The notes below the pieces were generated by a model that was not told where the DNA came from, did not search any database, and worked only from the letters and a program-made list of their open reading frames with translations. Below, in pieces: positions 44,327 to 57,322 of a stretch of 64,000 bases of DNA (its first letter is position 1; each line of letters starts with the position of its first letter). The DNA is from Owenia fusiformis (Eukaryota; Annelida; Polychaeta; Sabellida; Oweniidae): contig CAIIXF020000003.1 of assembly GCA_903813345.2 (NCBI GenBank), forward strand, positions 5,727,815 through 5,791,814. Direction: 5' to 3'. Made by a program: the position numbers and the translations under genes.

Positions 44327-47300
44327 TAGGGTTACTTGCTTATTGCCAAACCATTTCTCTTATTTTTTTCGGAAATGCAACGTGACAACATTAATTTTAT
44401 TTGAAATAAATTCACTAATTTAAAAACGTCAAAAGTAAATAACATAACCTGTAAACATTCCCCTCAATATGTAAGAACTTTTAAAGTTACTCTTGAAAAG
44501 AAGTGTTATTCTTATAAAGCGATAATGTTCTCATGTACGTATACAAATTAAGTTGGAAATTAACAAAATAATATACACTTGAATAGTTGCATGTTGTGCA
44601 AGAACATTTGACTGTGTGTTGTTTTGTTGTTGGAAGATGTCAAGTAATAAGATCCTTGTAAGTTAACTACTTATCTCACATTGTAACAGTATTCCTCAAC
44701 ATCGAGTGAGAATTGAAAGCACTTTAAACGATAGATCACCTTTTTACGTTTAATGACATTAACTTGAGTGAAGAAATTAAGAGCCATATGGTTGAAATTA
44801 TCCATCAACATTATCCCTAATGTATGCAAAAAAGGTGAATGGGGGTAGGGGGGCAAAGTTATCATAGTCGGAAGTTGAAGCTAATAAAAATGAAATTGAT
44901 AAAATATTGATAGTTACCTTGTTTCTTATACTGTAGAAAATGCAAAGTGATCATTATTGCTATGTTTTATAGATGATCATTTACCACATTGAATTCCCCT
45001 TTCAATATGTTTTACTTCATGAAAATCGAGCCACGACATGTATTGAATATCTTATGAATCGTTAAGGGTAAAATACAGTTAATCGCCAAATATTTGAATT
45101 TGGGACACCTAGGCGTATTTTACAGTAGAACCAATACATTTGACTATAACTTTATTCCAACCCTAAATTTATCATTTTTGAATAATATCAATAAAAATAG
45201 CAATCCATTTGTCAGAAAAACCATTTGTTAAGAATCCAATCTCGACACATTCTCCAGAGTTAGTTTCTATTTAATTCATTCCTTTTCTCTCTTTTTCTAT
45301 GAAAAAATTACTCTGCATGACTATGTAAGTAACTTCAATTGGGTAAATTAATGTAGTCCATTGTTTTTAGTCTAATTTTGGTCACCAAATTTGATATCCT
45401 GAAATAGGCAATTTCAATGCAATTCAATGCAATTCTTCTTTTGGGGAACTTATAGACATCCCGTGTATATTGTATCTATGCAACAAAACGAGAAAACGGG
45501 ATCATATCTTGAAAAAATGGGCCGAATATTTTGAGAAAGTCTATGTGTTAAGGCATGGTCTAAATACATGTTCAGATTATGAAAGGATAATCTTATTATC
45601 CCAGGGACCTCATGATCAATAAGAGGAAAACGTAAATTATTATTTTGATGAGACATGTTAAATTCATTTCGAGAAGATAATCATGGTCAAGGACATGACT
45701 GTCTAAAATCATTTGCCAAAACATACCTGGTCCTTTTAGAAGTACGGTAATTAAAACCAATTTATAATTGATTTTGGTAATCTTATTTCTCGATAGGTCA
45801 CTTAACATTCTTTTTGATTACACAAAGGCGCGAGTTAATGTAATTGTGCCATTCTGATGCCACCTTCTCATCATAAACTTTGTTTTTATTTCACTTCTAC
45901 ATGAGGTAATTTGATCCATGTTTTCCAGGGTGCACGAGAGCAGATTATATGGTAGATCTAAAGTGAGTATAATCACCGAGGGAGGGCTAATTGAATACTA
46001 CCCTATCATTTGAAAAGCTAAGTCAAACGAATGCGATGTGCAAAGATGCCAGCTTCCAAATCAAAATCAGAAACATGCTCCTTTGTTTATTTATTATCAT
46101 GTAAATGTGATTGGCATTTCTAAAAACATGTTCAAGTTATACGAAACTAAATATGACCAATTCTTTTTCCTCTTATCACACGTTATCACAGATTATCTAA
46201 ACTTAATTAACAATTCATAGGTTTTCTTCATTTCTATGGCCGTCGCTAGGGGTCATTGCGGGTTTCGACGCAGCAGCACTTGAGTTCTGCCCCATTGACC
46301 AAAAATGCCTCACTGCACCCATCTACCTGTAAAGTCCTAGCTCCGGCAGTGATTTATCAGGCAGATATGTAGGCTTATACTGCAATATAAGCATTTGTAA
46401 CAGGCATGTGCGCGTGAAAGCGGACACATCTATCCTTTAGAGTGTCATAGCAAATTGTTAGTTTTGTTTCAAGACTGTGGACCTCCCCATCTACTTCACC
46501 AACACATCAGTAGATAAGGGGGGTCCAGGTTTTTGAAGCAAAGCTAACAACTGTCAGTGTTCGATTATTTGTTATTTGTTGTAAGAATAGAGGAATGTGT
46601 ATTACCTAAAATAACTTGTTTTGGGGCAAATCATGGCAAAGAATTTCGAAAGTCAAACAAAACAGTTTGTCACACACTTTGAGTTCATCATTTACAGTTA
46701 ATGGACTTTAACAGCCTATTTATAATTGCTTATTTTCAAGTGATTCTATTTGGCTAGTTTTTAGTTGAATGAGTTAATGAGGATTTAGGTTATATTGAAA
46801 CGTTCGTTCTAAGTTGTTTTTCACAAAACACATCTTTGAGTGGTAATTTGTTGACAAGTCAGTATTTTTTGTTCGTTCCACTGGAAATCTGATTTCTGAT
46901 TGAGTATTTCTATTTTGAGTATTTGTTCTTGCTTGCATTAAGGGAGAGTATAAAGGACACTTTTCATTGTGACTCAAGAAGTGAACTAGAATTGGGGAAC
47001 ATTTAAATCAAAGTTTAACGAATGAAGGTTATATTGCTTATAATCAATATTTGCATGATTTCAATATTAAACAAATTAGAATTATATAAATCAACATTAT
47101 TATATTTTTGAAAACTGTTAAGTCCTTGATGATGAGTGTGTTTTTGTTATATTTCTTACATCTTGGCGTGTGGTTTCATATTCAAGCCTTACTTTTGAAC
47201 TTGAATATAATTCAGCAACCTTTTAAGCAGTTATCAATCATAGAACACTAGTCTAATTATTTATTTCCGGCCACTTGTACCAATCTTTCCATTTACTCTG

Positions 47301-47711
47301 ATACTAATATTTTATACATGGTCTGAGGCATAACTTGATCCCAGAACTTTTGGTTTTTGAAGTATTTTTGGTTTCAGTTAAGCCTAATTGGTGGTGATAA
47401 AAATATACTTCATGCCAATCAATTTGGGTACAATATGTTGATCCTGTTACGAGGCAAATCGAGTTTTTAATCAAGATAACTTAGAGAAAAACCAACAAAT
47501 ACCAAATTGAATGATTATTTCCTTCTAATTCAGGAAGGACATAGCAAACATCGGCTGGTTAAACCCAATTATGACCATCATTGATAAACTGAACTATAAG
47601 ACTGAACTATGCTTAGTTATATTTTGCTGTATTTTAGTATAGAAATGTAGTTTTACTTGCATTTAGTAATGTTCAAGTTTTTGGACCACCCTGAAATGCA
47701 GCATCAACATA
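44327..47711. other. Intergenic, nothing recognised
   Basis: 3.4 kb of AT-rich sequence upstream of the ITIH-like gene. Scattered ORFs are below 71 codons and show no domain. No RNA gene seen. Confidence 0.5.
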
Positions 47712-47712
47712 A

Positions 47713-48730
47713 TCACGGTGTTATAGCATGACGGTTACGACACCTCTGAAAACGAGATTAGACGACTACGATCACTGATTTATCCAATAAAATGGTCGTG
47801 ATGGAACAGAAAACTAAGGTTGGTGCATTATTTTCTTCTACTGTGTATCAATGAATGAAAGATGTAACCTACATACGATCATAAAAAGCCAATTGAGCAT
47901 TGGAAACCACCTAATATGTTCTACTTAAGACATAATATTGTATTTTTAATTTGCTTGACGGTTACGCGAACCTCGTTCAAATATGTATCTCAGATTCATT
48001 GTTATTAATTTTGTCATATTCATCAGTACTTGATGCTAATTCTTCTTTTGCCTCTTCATTGCTATCTTTTTTACTTAAATTGGTTTCATAAATAAAGCAA
48101 GACACAATTTTTCCTTGCCCTATAGAGGCTCAAACAAGAGCGTCTCTTGCGAGTCCTGAAAACAAATATAAGCAATTCGATATTCCATTTCTTACCCATT
48201 ATAACAATAACATGGAAAGAGGCTATCAGAACTAGCAACCTTGACTTGAAAGATGTACATGCACGTAACCGTCCGCTAAATATCTAATGTACATCTAGTT
48301 ACGTTACCGTCCATATAATTCATACGTAGTCGTCTAACGACATTGTGTTTGAAACCTTATTATTTACAATATGACCACGTTCCTGTTCTGGATTTGTCAT
48401 TTTATGGCTTGTTTATACACAGTTTACTTACTGTTAATAGTTTGAGTGGCTCTGAGGCACATATACTGAGAAATCACGAGAATGGACTAAAAAATATGAA
48501 CTTGGACTTTTCAGTCGGTAACTTTACAGCTTATATTCCGCTTCTAGTAAACCACCTGGCAGATTTGACCCACTCTTTATGGAACTAGTTGAAAAGGAAA
48601 TCTTATCTGTGAATCTTGCCTACAGGCGAGAAAGAGCACATGCTGTCTTTCCCATCCGCCATTTTTTGTTATCGTTACCGCAAAATTTAGCAAATCGCCT
48701 TGTCGTAACCGTCATGCTATAACACCGTGA
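47713..48730. mobile_element. TIR DNA element, about 1 kb
   Basis: Ends TCACGGTGTTATAGCATGAC and exact complement over about 28 bp, flanked by TA. CGGTTACG motifs recur inside in both directions (near 47965, 48270 and 48310). An 81-codon ORF within shows no transposase motif. Confidence 0.7.
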
Positions 48731-48732
48731 TA

Positions 48733-50353
48733 ATAGAGTGGAGTAAATAAATCTGATCAATAAAACCTCAATAATTTTATTTCGACATAACCGTTTTAGA
48801 AATCTATGAATTACGATAAAACTTTCAGAGGGGATGGAGAAACCATTTACATTTTTTTCTGAAACGGAATAAATACATCTTCAGGGGTATTTTAATAGGA
48901 AAGATTAACCGTAGTCTAGCTGCAAGCCTCTGTGACCCCCTCCCCCATCTACTTAACTATAATGTGCAAGGTCTTGTAGCTAGACTAGATTAACTTTCTT
49001 AGTGATTATTAGTTAATATAACCCAAATATAAAGGCTCACACCATGAGCCATGATTTCACTGTTCTGTGAAATCATTATCCTTTTATTTTTGTTACCATG
49101 GTAACCGGTGACGCGACAAGGTGGAGCTCAGAAAAATACCAAATTTGAAAAATTAACAGTAGTTAAATATATGATGTTTGGACACTGTGGCACATTAACA
49201 CATTAATTGACACATTAATCCGTTTATACATGAAAAGGCATTTCAATTGGTTCATTTATTTAAATAAGGAAAGAAATTAGCTTTATGGTCACTAGTTGTT
49301 GCGGTGCGAGGGAACTTTTCATGTGAAGGATCTAGGGAGTGTAATCATGTAATAAAGCTGTACCCGCTTCAACCCAGATTACGTTTTCCATATATCAGAT
49401 AATAGTAAATAATAGGTGCTTAAAAATCCTCTATTGTTTAACTTGTGGTAAACTTGTATTTAATTTGTGGTAAGGAAGATCAGTATGGTGCTTGATGGTG
49501 CTCAATGACCCCACACGTTAAATAACTTTTTTTCAATGTACTTTATACTTTGCTTATCTCCCTGGCCAAAAAGAGAACATGATTTTTCACCCAGAATTTA
49601 GCCTACCAGTTCTGTTCTTTAATGTTCAACTATTCCATCTAATCTTACTTATTGGTCTCAATGCACTCCCAATGCTTCAAGTTTTATCAGAAATATAAAG
49701 AACAATAGTGGAAGCACCAAACATAAAATGCCTTTCTGACTGACTGTATAATACATAGATCTGGAACCACCACTATGAGTGCAGTAACAATTGCAAAGGT
49801 GATTTCTGCAACCCCTGTATTGACACGCATTTTCAAAAAAGTTTTAGCAAAATTATGAACGTCTTTTGGCTTACCTTGATATCAAACTTAAACAAAGCAC
49901 ATTCAATCAAGATAAGATTTTTGGGTACAACAGAAAGATGCAATTTTATATCGAATTGAAATTTTATATCGAATATCGAAATTAGAAAATACTAGTAATT
50001 CAATATACATGCATTTAAATATATTGATACTTTTCGAGCATCTTACTGCAAGAGAGGTTCTTTAAGAAATGTTGAATGTTGTGGAGGCATGCTGATTAGT
50101 TTCCGTCATTATCTTCTGGAAAGCTCATGTTATTTATTTTACTTTAATTGTACGTACATACTTTCATTTTATTTTACTGTTAACCAGTTCTAATTTGGCA
50201 AAGTTAATAAATGCTATTTTGCTTAATTAAATCCTGTCAGATACAGTGTGTGACAGAATCAACATTTTTTGCCATTGAACTGCCACTTTAATTAAAGTTT
50301 ATAGTACACATTTTAAAGATTGCTAGAAATTATGACTGCAATGGTTAATTATA
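48733..50353. other. Intergenic, nothing recognised
   Basis: AT-rich with no gene, repeat family or RNA that I can support. Confidence 0.5.
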
Positions 50354-51198
50354 CTCCCCTCCTTAAGTTTGGCAACCTTAGCTCCCCCATTGAACTACGC
50401 CTTTACGTTTGAATTTTTATTTACTTACCCTGCGATGAAATTACTTATAATATTGATGGTAACGTAACTTGACTTTATTTCCAATACCTCCAAATTTTCC
50501 CAATTTTTTCCTCAATTACAATTAATGATTAATTTGATGAATTTTTGAAAATCGTCATTCCCATGTAAACCAATGGGAAATGGTGGATTCGGGGCAAATC
50601 AGAAATCAGGATATCTATTCAGTAAAAGATTCAGCAAAAATATCTTTATATAGAAAATTGAATTGTCTAACTTTTTTGTATACAAAGTGTTTAGTTTACT
50701 TGATGAATACTAAAGTTACAGAGCTTCAAAGTTATTTTTGAAAATCATTTTTCGCCTCCTGTGTTATTTCAATGGGAGAGGTTTTTTGAAAAACAATTTT
50801 GACTTTAAAGACCTATAACTTTGTTGAACCTGAGGAAACGTATCAATTTTTTGTTAAATTAAGTTAGCAAATTCAATTGTCTGTCTAACTTGTTACTAAA
50901 TGTATTGTTTGCAAGAACTCGGATGGATGGATATTCTGTCATATTGCGGCAAACCTACCATTTCCCATTGGTTAACATGGCAATGTCGATTTTCAAAAAT
51001 TCATCAAATTTATCATCAATTTTCGACCTATTATAATTGAGGAAAAAAAATGAGAAAATTTGGGGGTATTGGAAATAAAGTCAAATTACGTTTCCACCAA
51101 TAGTATTTATAAGTATTTCATCGCAGGTTAAGTAAATAAAAATTCAAAGGTTAAGAGGCTTTAACATGGGGGAGCTAAGGTTGCCAAACTTATGGAGG
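50354..51198. mobile_element. Foldback/MITE element, second copy
   Basis: Inverted arms as in 1085-1950, including GTTGCCAAACTTATGGAGG at the right and CTCCCCTCCTTAAGTTTGGC at the left, TA at both ends. No coding capacity. Confidence 0.72.
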
Positions 51199-52215
51199 TA
51201 CATGTATTATATTATTGGACTTCACAACACTATAATAAGTCTATTATAACATTTTGTGTAAAGTGCATTGAACGAATAAAGAGTGTAATAAAGGACAATA
51301 TTTTTGAAAAGAATGCAAATCTTTTGATCTTCATACAGAGCTTTCATAGTTTCAATGTGAACAGTTTAATTTTTGTTTGGTTTTATATTATAATCAGTCA
51401 TAGATTTCCATGATAAATACTTTAGGCTACTTTGAAATGTGAACATCGCATCAGAACACTTTTAGCCACTGAATCCGATGAATGTTCCAATAAGGCAGGT
51501 TTTACTGGCATACATAATGAATTAGTGCAGATCATATAAGTTTGATCTGAGTCTCCATTGGTATTATAGGTGTCGCTCTATGTAGGAATAACATTTTTCT
51601 GACATGGTGATGTAAAAAGATAAGTAATGTCAATGTTTCGTTAAATTTTATAAAAGTGAATTTATATAAAAATTGTAACTTAGTCTTTCTACAATGAACT
51701 TGTGTGTAACAAGGGTTATTTTATAAAACATACAGTACATTTTTGTATAGGGTTTTTGTGTTCAAAATAAGGTAGAGAATGTATTTACAGTACATGTATT
51801 TGACATCTTGTACATATCTTTATTATATGAGTTTTTTTTTTTATATTATCATGTAAGTGCTGATCTGTATCTTTAAAAAACATAATAAAGTCACCGTTAT
51901 GTACATTACTTAATTACAGGTCGTGGAGAACCTCATTGCTTAAAGGGGCAACAAGGACTGTAGAGAGAAAATTTGAAATTTTTCATTTTTTCTCAGCTAT
52001 CAGGTCAATATTTGGCTTACATCTTCTCTGACATACCTATTTTCTTAAAATGTATGGATAAACTATCAATTTCAGCATTAAGAATTGTAAGTCAGTTCAA
52101 AGCTTCTATAAAGGGAGTCCCCCTTATAGATTTTTAAGATCCACCACGTTTCAAGAGGAATATCAGCTGAAATAATGTTCATCCAGGGGGTTTCTTTATA
52201 GATAATAAAAATGTA
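51199..52215. other. Intergenic, nothing recognised
   Basis: AT-rich with a T-rich run near 51830. ORFs are short and featureless. Confidence 0.5.
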
Positions 52216-52779
52216 CAGGGTGGGCCAAAAAAAACCACCCCCCTAGCCAATATTCCTGATAAATATTTATTTTTTAACAATCACACCAACAATGATATAT
52301 CATATTAAAGATAATTTAATTTGTAACAACATGATATATAATAGCACCATTTTCGACAACCCCATATAGAAATATGACCATTTATGTGACATGGGGGTCA
52401 AAAAACACCTTTTCAATTTTCGTCGATTTTGCGAACAATTGCCTATTTCTACCAAATTTTAGTAAATTACAACATTGTCATGAGTCTTTCATAATTGGAT
52501 ATTATATATTGTTTTCATTCAGTTTTTGAACCACACATGCTCAATTTACATGTGTATGCTTATAAAACTAATTCATTTCTTCTCCAGTCTGTCCAAAAAT
52601 AGCTCAATAGACCCACCCCCCGGACCCATCCTCTGATTGGATTATTCGCTTAAGACGCGGAAGCCATTGGTTGATGGCATAATTGATGGATGTATGAGGA
52701 AGTACCATTCAACTACTAGTTAGAATGCCGGTTTCGAAGAAACGGCATTCTATAGTTTTCGCCTTTTTCTTATTTTTAT

Positions 52780-54706
52780 TATTATTATTATTATTATTCC
52801 ACGCAAGATTTCTCCGCACACACCGACATGTCAGCTAATTAGCATATACCATCAACCTTGACATGTTCCTGGGCTACAGGGAAATGCCTTCATTTTTTTA
52901 ATTAGCCCCTCCCTAATTAGCCAAGGTCAAATCGCAAATTTTTACATTTTTGCACGAACAAGGAGTAACCATTTTTATTTTTTACCCAAAATTTGCATAT
53001 GCCATCCCTCACAATTGCCATTTCACATATATTCCGGGTTTTAAAATTGGGTGCCCCAAATTTGAAAAATGGGGCACCCCAGTGGGGCAAAATTTGAAAA
53101 CTGTGTATCCGATCCCAATTCTGAGCAGATATAAAGAATAGAAGCCCCTGATTCCAAATATGCTTTCGGTTTTGGAATCCGACCTCTGAGTGACCTTGAA
53201 AAGGTCAACAAGTTCAAAAATCAAAATCGCTCAAATTGATTCCAAATTGGTACCATTGTATTACACTGTACTCGGATAGAGTAAATTAGGTCACCATTTT
53301 GACCTTGACCTTTGACATTGACCTTCAAATGACCTCAAAGTTGAAAACTAGGATTTTCATTCCAATTCTTTGCAAGTATGAAGTATGGATGTCCCTGATT
53401 CTAAATATGCTTGTGGTTTTGGAATTTGACCTCCGGGTGACCTTGAAAAGGTCAAAAAGGTTAAATTGCTAAAATTGCTCAAATTGATTCGAAATTGGTA
53501 CCATTGTATTACACTGTACTAAACTAGAGTAAATTAGGTCAACATTTTGACCTTGACCTTTCACCTTCACCGTAAAATGACGTAAAACTTATTTCTTGTT
53601 TTACCTGTTCAAGGAGCCACTGTAGTTATTTTTTGCATGCCTTACTCTTCCCATTTAACATATCTCTAGGGTTTATAATTTGGGTGATTTTCATTTTCAT
53701 TCCAATTCTTTCCTAATCTATATAGGGGGCACGCGACAGCGCTTTAAAGCGCGTCTGGGAGGATAAGGGTACGGGTTTTTAAATTGAGTGCCAAAATTTC
53801 AAAAATATGGCAAAATATGATATCAAATATGCTTTCGGTTTTGGAATTCGACCTCTGCGTGACCTTGAAAAAGGTCAATTGTGCACCGAATTTGCTGCTG
53901 CGGCGAGGAACGGCATTCTACGAAATCGCCCCCGTGGCGATTTTAAATGTCTAGTTATTATTATTATTCCACGCAAGATTTCTCCGCACACACCGACATG
54001 TCAGCTAATTAGCATATACCATCAACCTTGACATGTTCCTGGGCTACAGGGAAATGCCTTCATTTTTTTAATTAGCCCCTCCCTAATTAGCCAAGGTCAA
54101 ATCGCAAATTTTTACATTTTTGCACGTACAAGGAGTAACCATTTTTATTTTTTACCCAAAATTTGCATATGCCATCCCTCACAATTGCCATTTCACATAA
54201 ATTCCGGGTTTAAAAATTGGGTGCCCCAAATTTGAAAAATGGGGCACCCCAGTGGGGCAAAATTTGAAAACTGTGTATCCGATCCCAATTCTGAGCAGAT
54301 ATAAAGAATAGAAGCCCCTGATTCCAAATATGCTTTCGGTTTTGGAATCCGACCTCTGAGTGACCTTGAAAAGGTCAACAAGTTCAAAAATCAAAATCGC
54401 TCAAATTGATTCCAAATTGGTACCATTGTATTACACTGTACTCTGATAGAGTAAATTAGGTCACCATTTTGACCTTGACCTTTGACATTGACCTTCAAAT
54501 GACCTCAAAGTTGAAAACTAGGATTTTCATTCCAATTCTTTGCAAGTATGAAGTATGGATGTCCCTGATTCTAAATATGCTTTCGGTTTTGGAATTCGAC
54601 CTCTGCGTGACCTTGAAAAAGGTCAATTGTGCACCGAATTTGCTGCTGCGGCGAGGAACGGCATTCTACGAAATCGCCCCCGTGGCGATTTTAAATGTCT
54701 AGTTAT
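52780..54706. repeat. Tandem duplication, offset 1,170 bp, rich in AGGTCA half-sites
   Basis: Both copies start near ATTATTATTCCACGCAAGAT and end GGCGATTTTAAATGTCTAGT. The left copy has about 420 extra bp. Repeated TGACCTTGAAAAGGTCA and GACCTTGACCTTTGAC motifs. The copies are nearly identical, so the duplication is recent. ORFs in the block repeat with it and look non-coding. Confidence 0.7.
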
Positions 54707-55480
54707 TCTTTCTTTTAGTTCCTCTACATCCTTGATAGGCTGGGTATATTTAAATACCAACTGTTCTAGATGCCCCCAGGTATGGTAATCAACATTATTG
54801 GCAACTGGACTGTCAATAAGCCATGTTTCTGGGCTAGAGATGGTGACATTTCGAATCTCCAAAAACTCCAGGGTAGCATTGGACCTGTGTGATGGAGCAC
54901 TGTTCTATCAGAAAATGAAATTTCTTTCACATGTTTTTTATATTCTCGAGGAGTCCTTTTTTACCACCTCATGTCATTAACATTCAGAGTATATTTTTGC
55001 TCCTGGTTCAAAAAACAGGGCCTGTACGGTCTTTCCTTTTTGGGAAACACCGAGTGGACACCAACTTTCTTTCAGAAAAATGTCATCTCGATTTGAGTAG
55101 CCTTTTATCGCAAATGTCACTATTCTTGCTTACTGATATAGAGTATAGCCTTTTGATTACATGTATAGTACTTGGGGCATTTAGAACAGTTGGCCTATGC
55201 AGATCCCTAGACCATCAGGGGTGTAGACAAACAGAAAGAATGAATAATTAGGTGTTGGATGGTACTTCTGCAGAGGTCCATCAATTATACCAATGGCTTT
55301 CGCGTTTTAAGCGAGAAATCAAATCAGAATTTGGGTCCGGGGGTGAGTCTTTTGAGCCATATTTGGACAGACTGAATAAGAAATGAATTAGTTTTATAAG
55401 CATACACATGTATATTGAGCATGCAAGGTTCAAAAACTGAATGAAAACAATATATAATATCCAATAATGAAAGACTCATG

Positions 55481-56344
55481 CAGTCGAAATGTTGAGGCAT
55501 GCGCAGACCTCTATTTAGTGATATTTTCATTTCAAATATGGCGGCCAATCCGATGTCTGACGACCCTTACAAAGAATCTAGGCAGTTTGCATTTTTACCT
55601 CCTGTGAAATAACAAGTGGAATTTAGTAGTTGTTTTGTGTTTTATTATCATTCTGCATCGTAATTCTATGTGATGTGGTGTTGAAATGTCAGCAGAAATA
55701 CATATCCATACGATAATCGAGTGAATCAGATAACAGATTTTTCGAAAACCCGTCTCGTGCTAAGAGTGTAAAAACTTGTATTAACATGCTCAAAAGTGCC
55801 AATGTGCACATCAATGTCAAGCTAAATCAATGTTGTGTCTAAAATAGGTACCCGATCTACTCAAAACAGCTTGTCATTCACGTATACACGCTTAGCAAAC
55901 ACGGCGAAATGACCTGAATCTTGGAATTTCGTTCAAGAGCTAGTAATGTTTGCTCCGGTCTTCGTCATAAGTGTTCATCAGACTTCACGCATGCGCAGGA
56001 GAAAAACCATCAACCAATAAGGTTTATAAATCAATTTTGCGCATGCGCCTTACAACGGTAAACAAATTCGTATTTATAAACGAACCAGTTTGAGATAACC
56101 CGATATCAGTCGGAGAAATCTGACGATCTACGAAACTCACTTCAAAAAATCAAATGCGGACTGACGGCGTATTCTACTATGTTTGGATCTAAGATTTTCA
56201 GTATAGATAAAGTCTTTTATGATCTTTCGAATGAGGTAAGTCTCTAGTTCGAAAGACAATCGGATCAACTTGAACAAAAGTTGAGTTTTGACGAAAAATT
56301 TTAACATGCGCAGAAGTCCCATTTTCGTTGTACCATATTGACTG
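55481..56344. mobile_element. Insertion with CATG target duplication, unknown family
   Basis: 864 bp that interrupts the right arm of the mariner-derived element. The opposite arm shows the uninterrupted sequence. Flanked by CATG on both sides (55477-55480 and 56345-56348), with short inverted ends CAGTC/GACTG. Contains GCGCATGCGC-type palindromes. No ORF. Confidence 0.7.
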
Positions 56345-56613
56345 CATGACAATGTTGTAATTTACTAGAATTTTGTAGAAATAGGCAATTGTTCGCAAAA
56401 TCGACGAAAATTGAAAAGGTGTTTTTTGACCCCCATGTCACATAAATGATTATATCTCGAGCCAGAGTTGTTGAAAATTGTTCTATTATATATCATTTTG
56501 TTTCAAATTAAATTGTCTTTAAAATGATATATCATTGTTAGTGTGCATGTTAAAAATTGAATATTTATCAGAAATATTGGCTAGGGGGGTGGTTTTTTTT
56601 GGCCCACCCTGTA

Positions 56614-57322
56614 TGTTAGTCTTGATGGAATATCTAAACTTAAATATATTTTGACACTGGTCGATGATCGTTGAATGGCCCCCATGCACTAATTGTTGCA
56701 CCTTTAATTTATGATAAAAATTGTCTTGAATTGCACGCTGATGATGTGACATTGCGCCTTTTTAAATAGATCTCATACCTTAGAGTATGTCACTTCAAAA
56801 AAGTATAGAAACCCCAACAGGTATCACCATACCATGCGCATATTCATTTAGCGATTACCAACTTTCTCTTTTTCTCGTAGAATTTTCTCGCATTTCGACA
56901 GCCAGATCTTTCAAATATCAGAATGAATTAATGAAACTGACGACTGGCATGAAATAAACAAAGCATCGATGGAATGTATCATAATTTCATGATTAAACAA
57001 TCCATTGACTCAATTGGAGGAATCAATTGTTGCAGCCCCTATTCTTTTGTGGAAGTAGAATGAACATAAACCAATCGTTCTTAGAAACCTTTATCCAATA
57101 CACCAATACGACATTGTGTTACAGCTCATAAATAATGGAAATGAAAAGTGAAAGAACCAAGTGAAGTGTAGTGTAAATATTGGAGACGTCTATTTGATCA
57201 CATTAATGAAAGTATCGGCAGTCGCAGCGCTTCAAGTGCCAGAGAAGTTATATTTAGACACCATAACTAAATACGAATGCTTTTGTAATATAGCATGACA
57301 TAACATAGTATTCAACTGCATA
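56614..57322. other. Intergenic, nothing recognised
   Basis: AT-rich 0.7 kb. Shares a short patch (near 56750-56900) with intron 2 near 40780-40870, suggesting an old dispersed repeat. Confidence 0.4.

Larger units (their letters stand above)
52216..56611 (-). mobile_element. Large mariner-derived element with nested insertions
   Basis: 4.4 kb with ends CAGGGTGGGCCAAAAAAAAC and complement, flanked by TA. The arms stay complementary for some hundreds of bases. A transposase relic on the minus strand (about 54715-54900) reads NNVDYHTWGHLEQLVFKYTQ and PIKDVEELKERI, the C-terminal part of a mariner transposase, with no intact upstream portion. A tandem-duplicated block (52780-54706) and an 864 bp insertion (55481-56344) lie inside. 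Confidence 0.78.

Noticed and set aside
48343-48588. 81-codon plus-strand ORF within the TIR element
   Set aside because: No DDE-type or zinc-binding motif and no support as transposase.
54555-54862. ORFs on both strands in the mariner-derived element
   Set aside because: The minus-strand one carries only the C-terminal transposase remnant and then runs into unrelated repeat; the plus-strand ones repeat with the tandem duplication.
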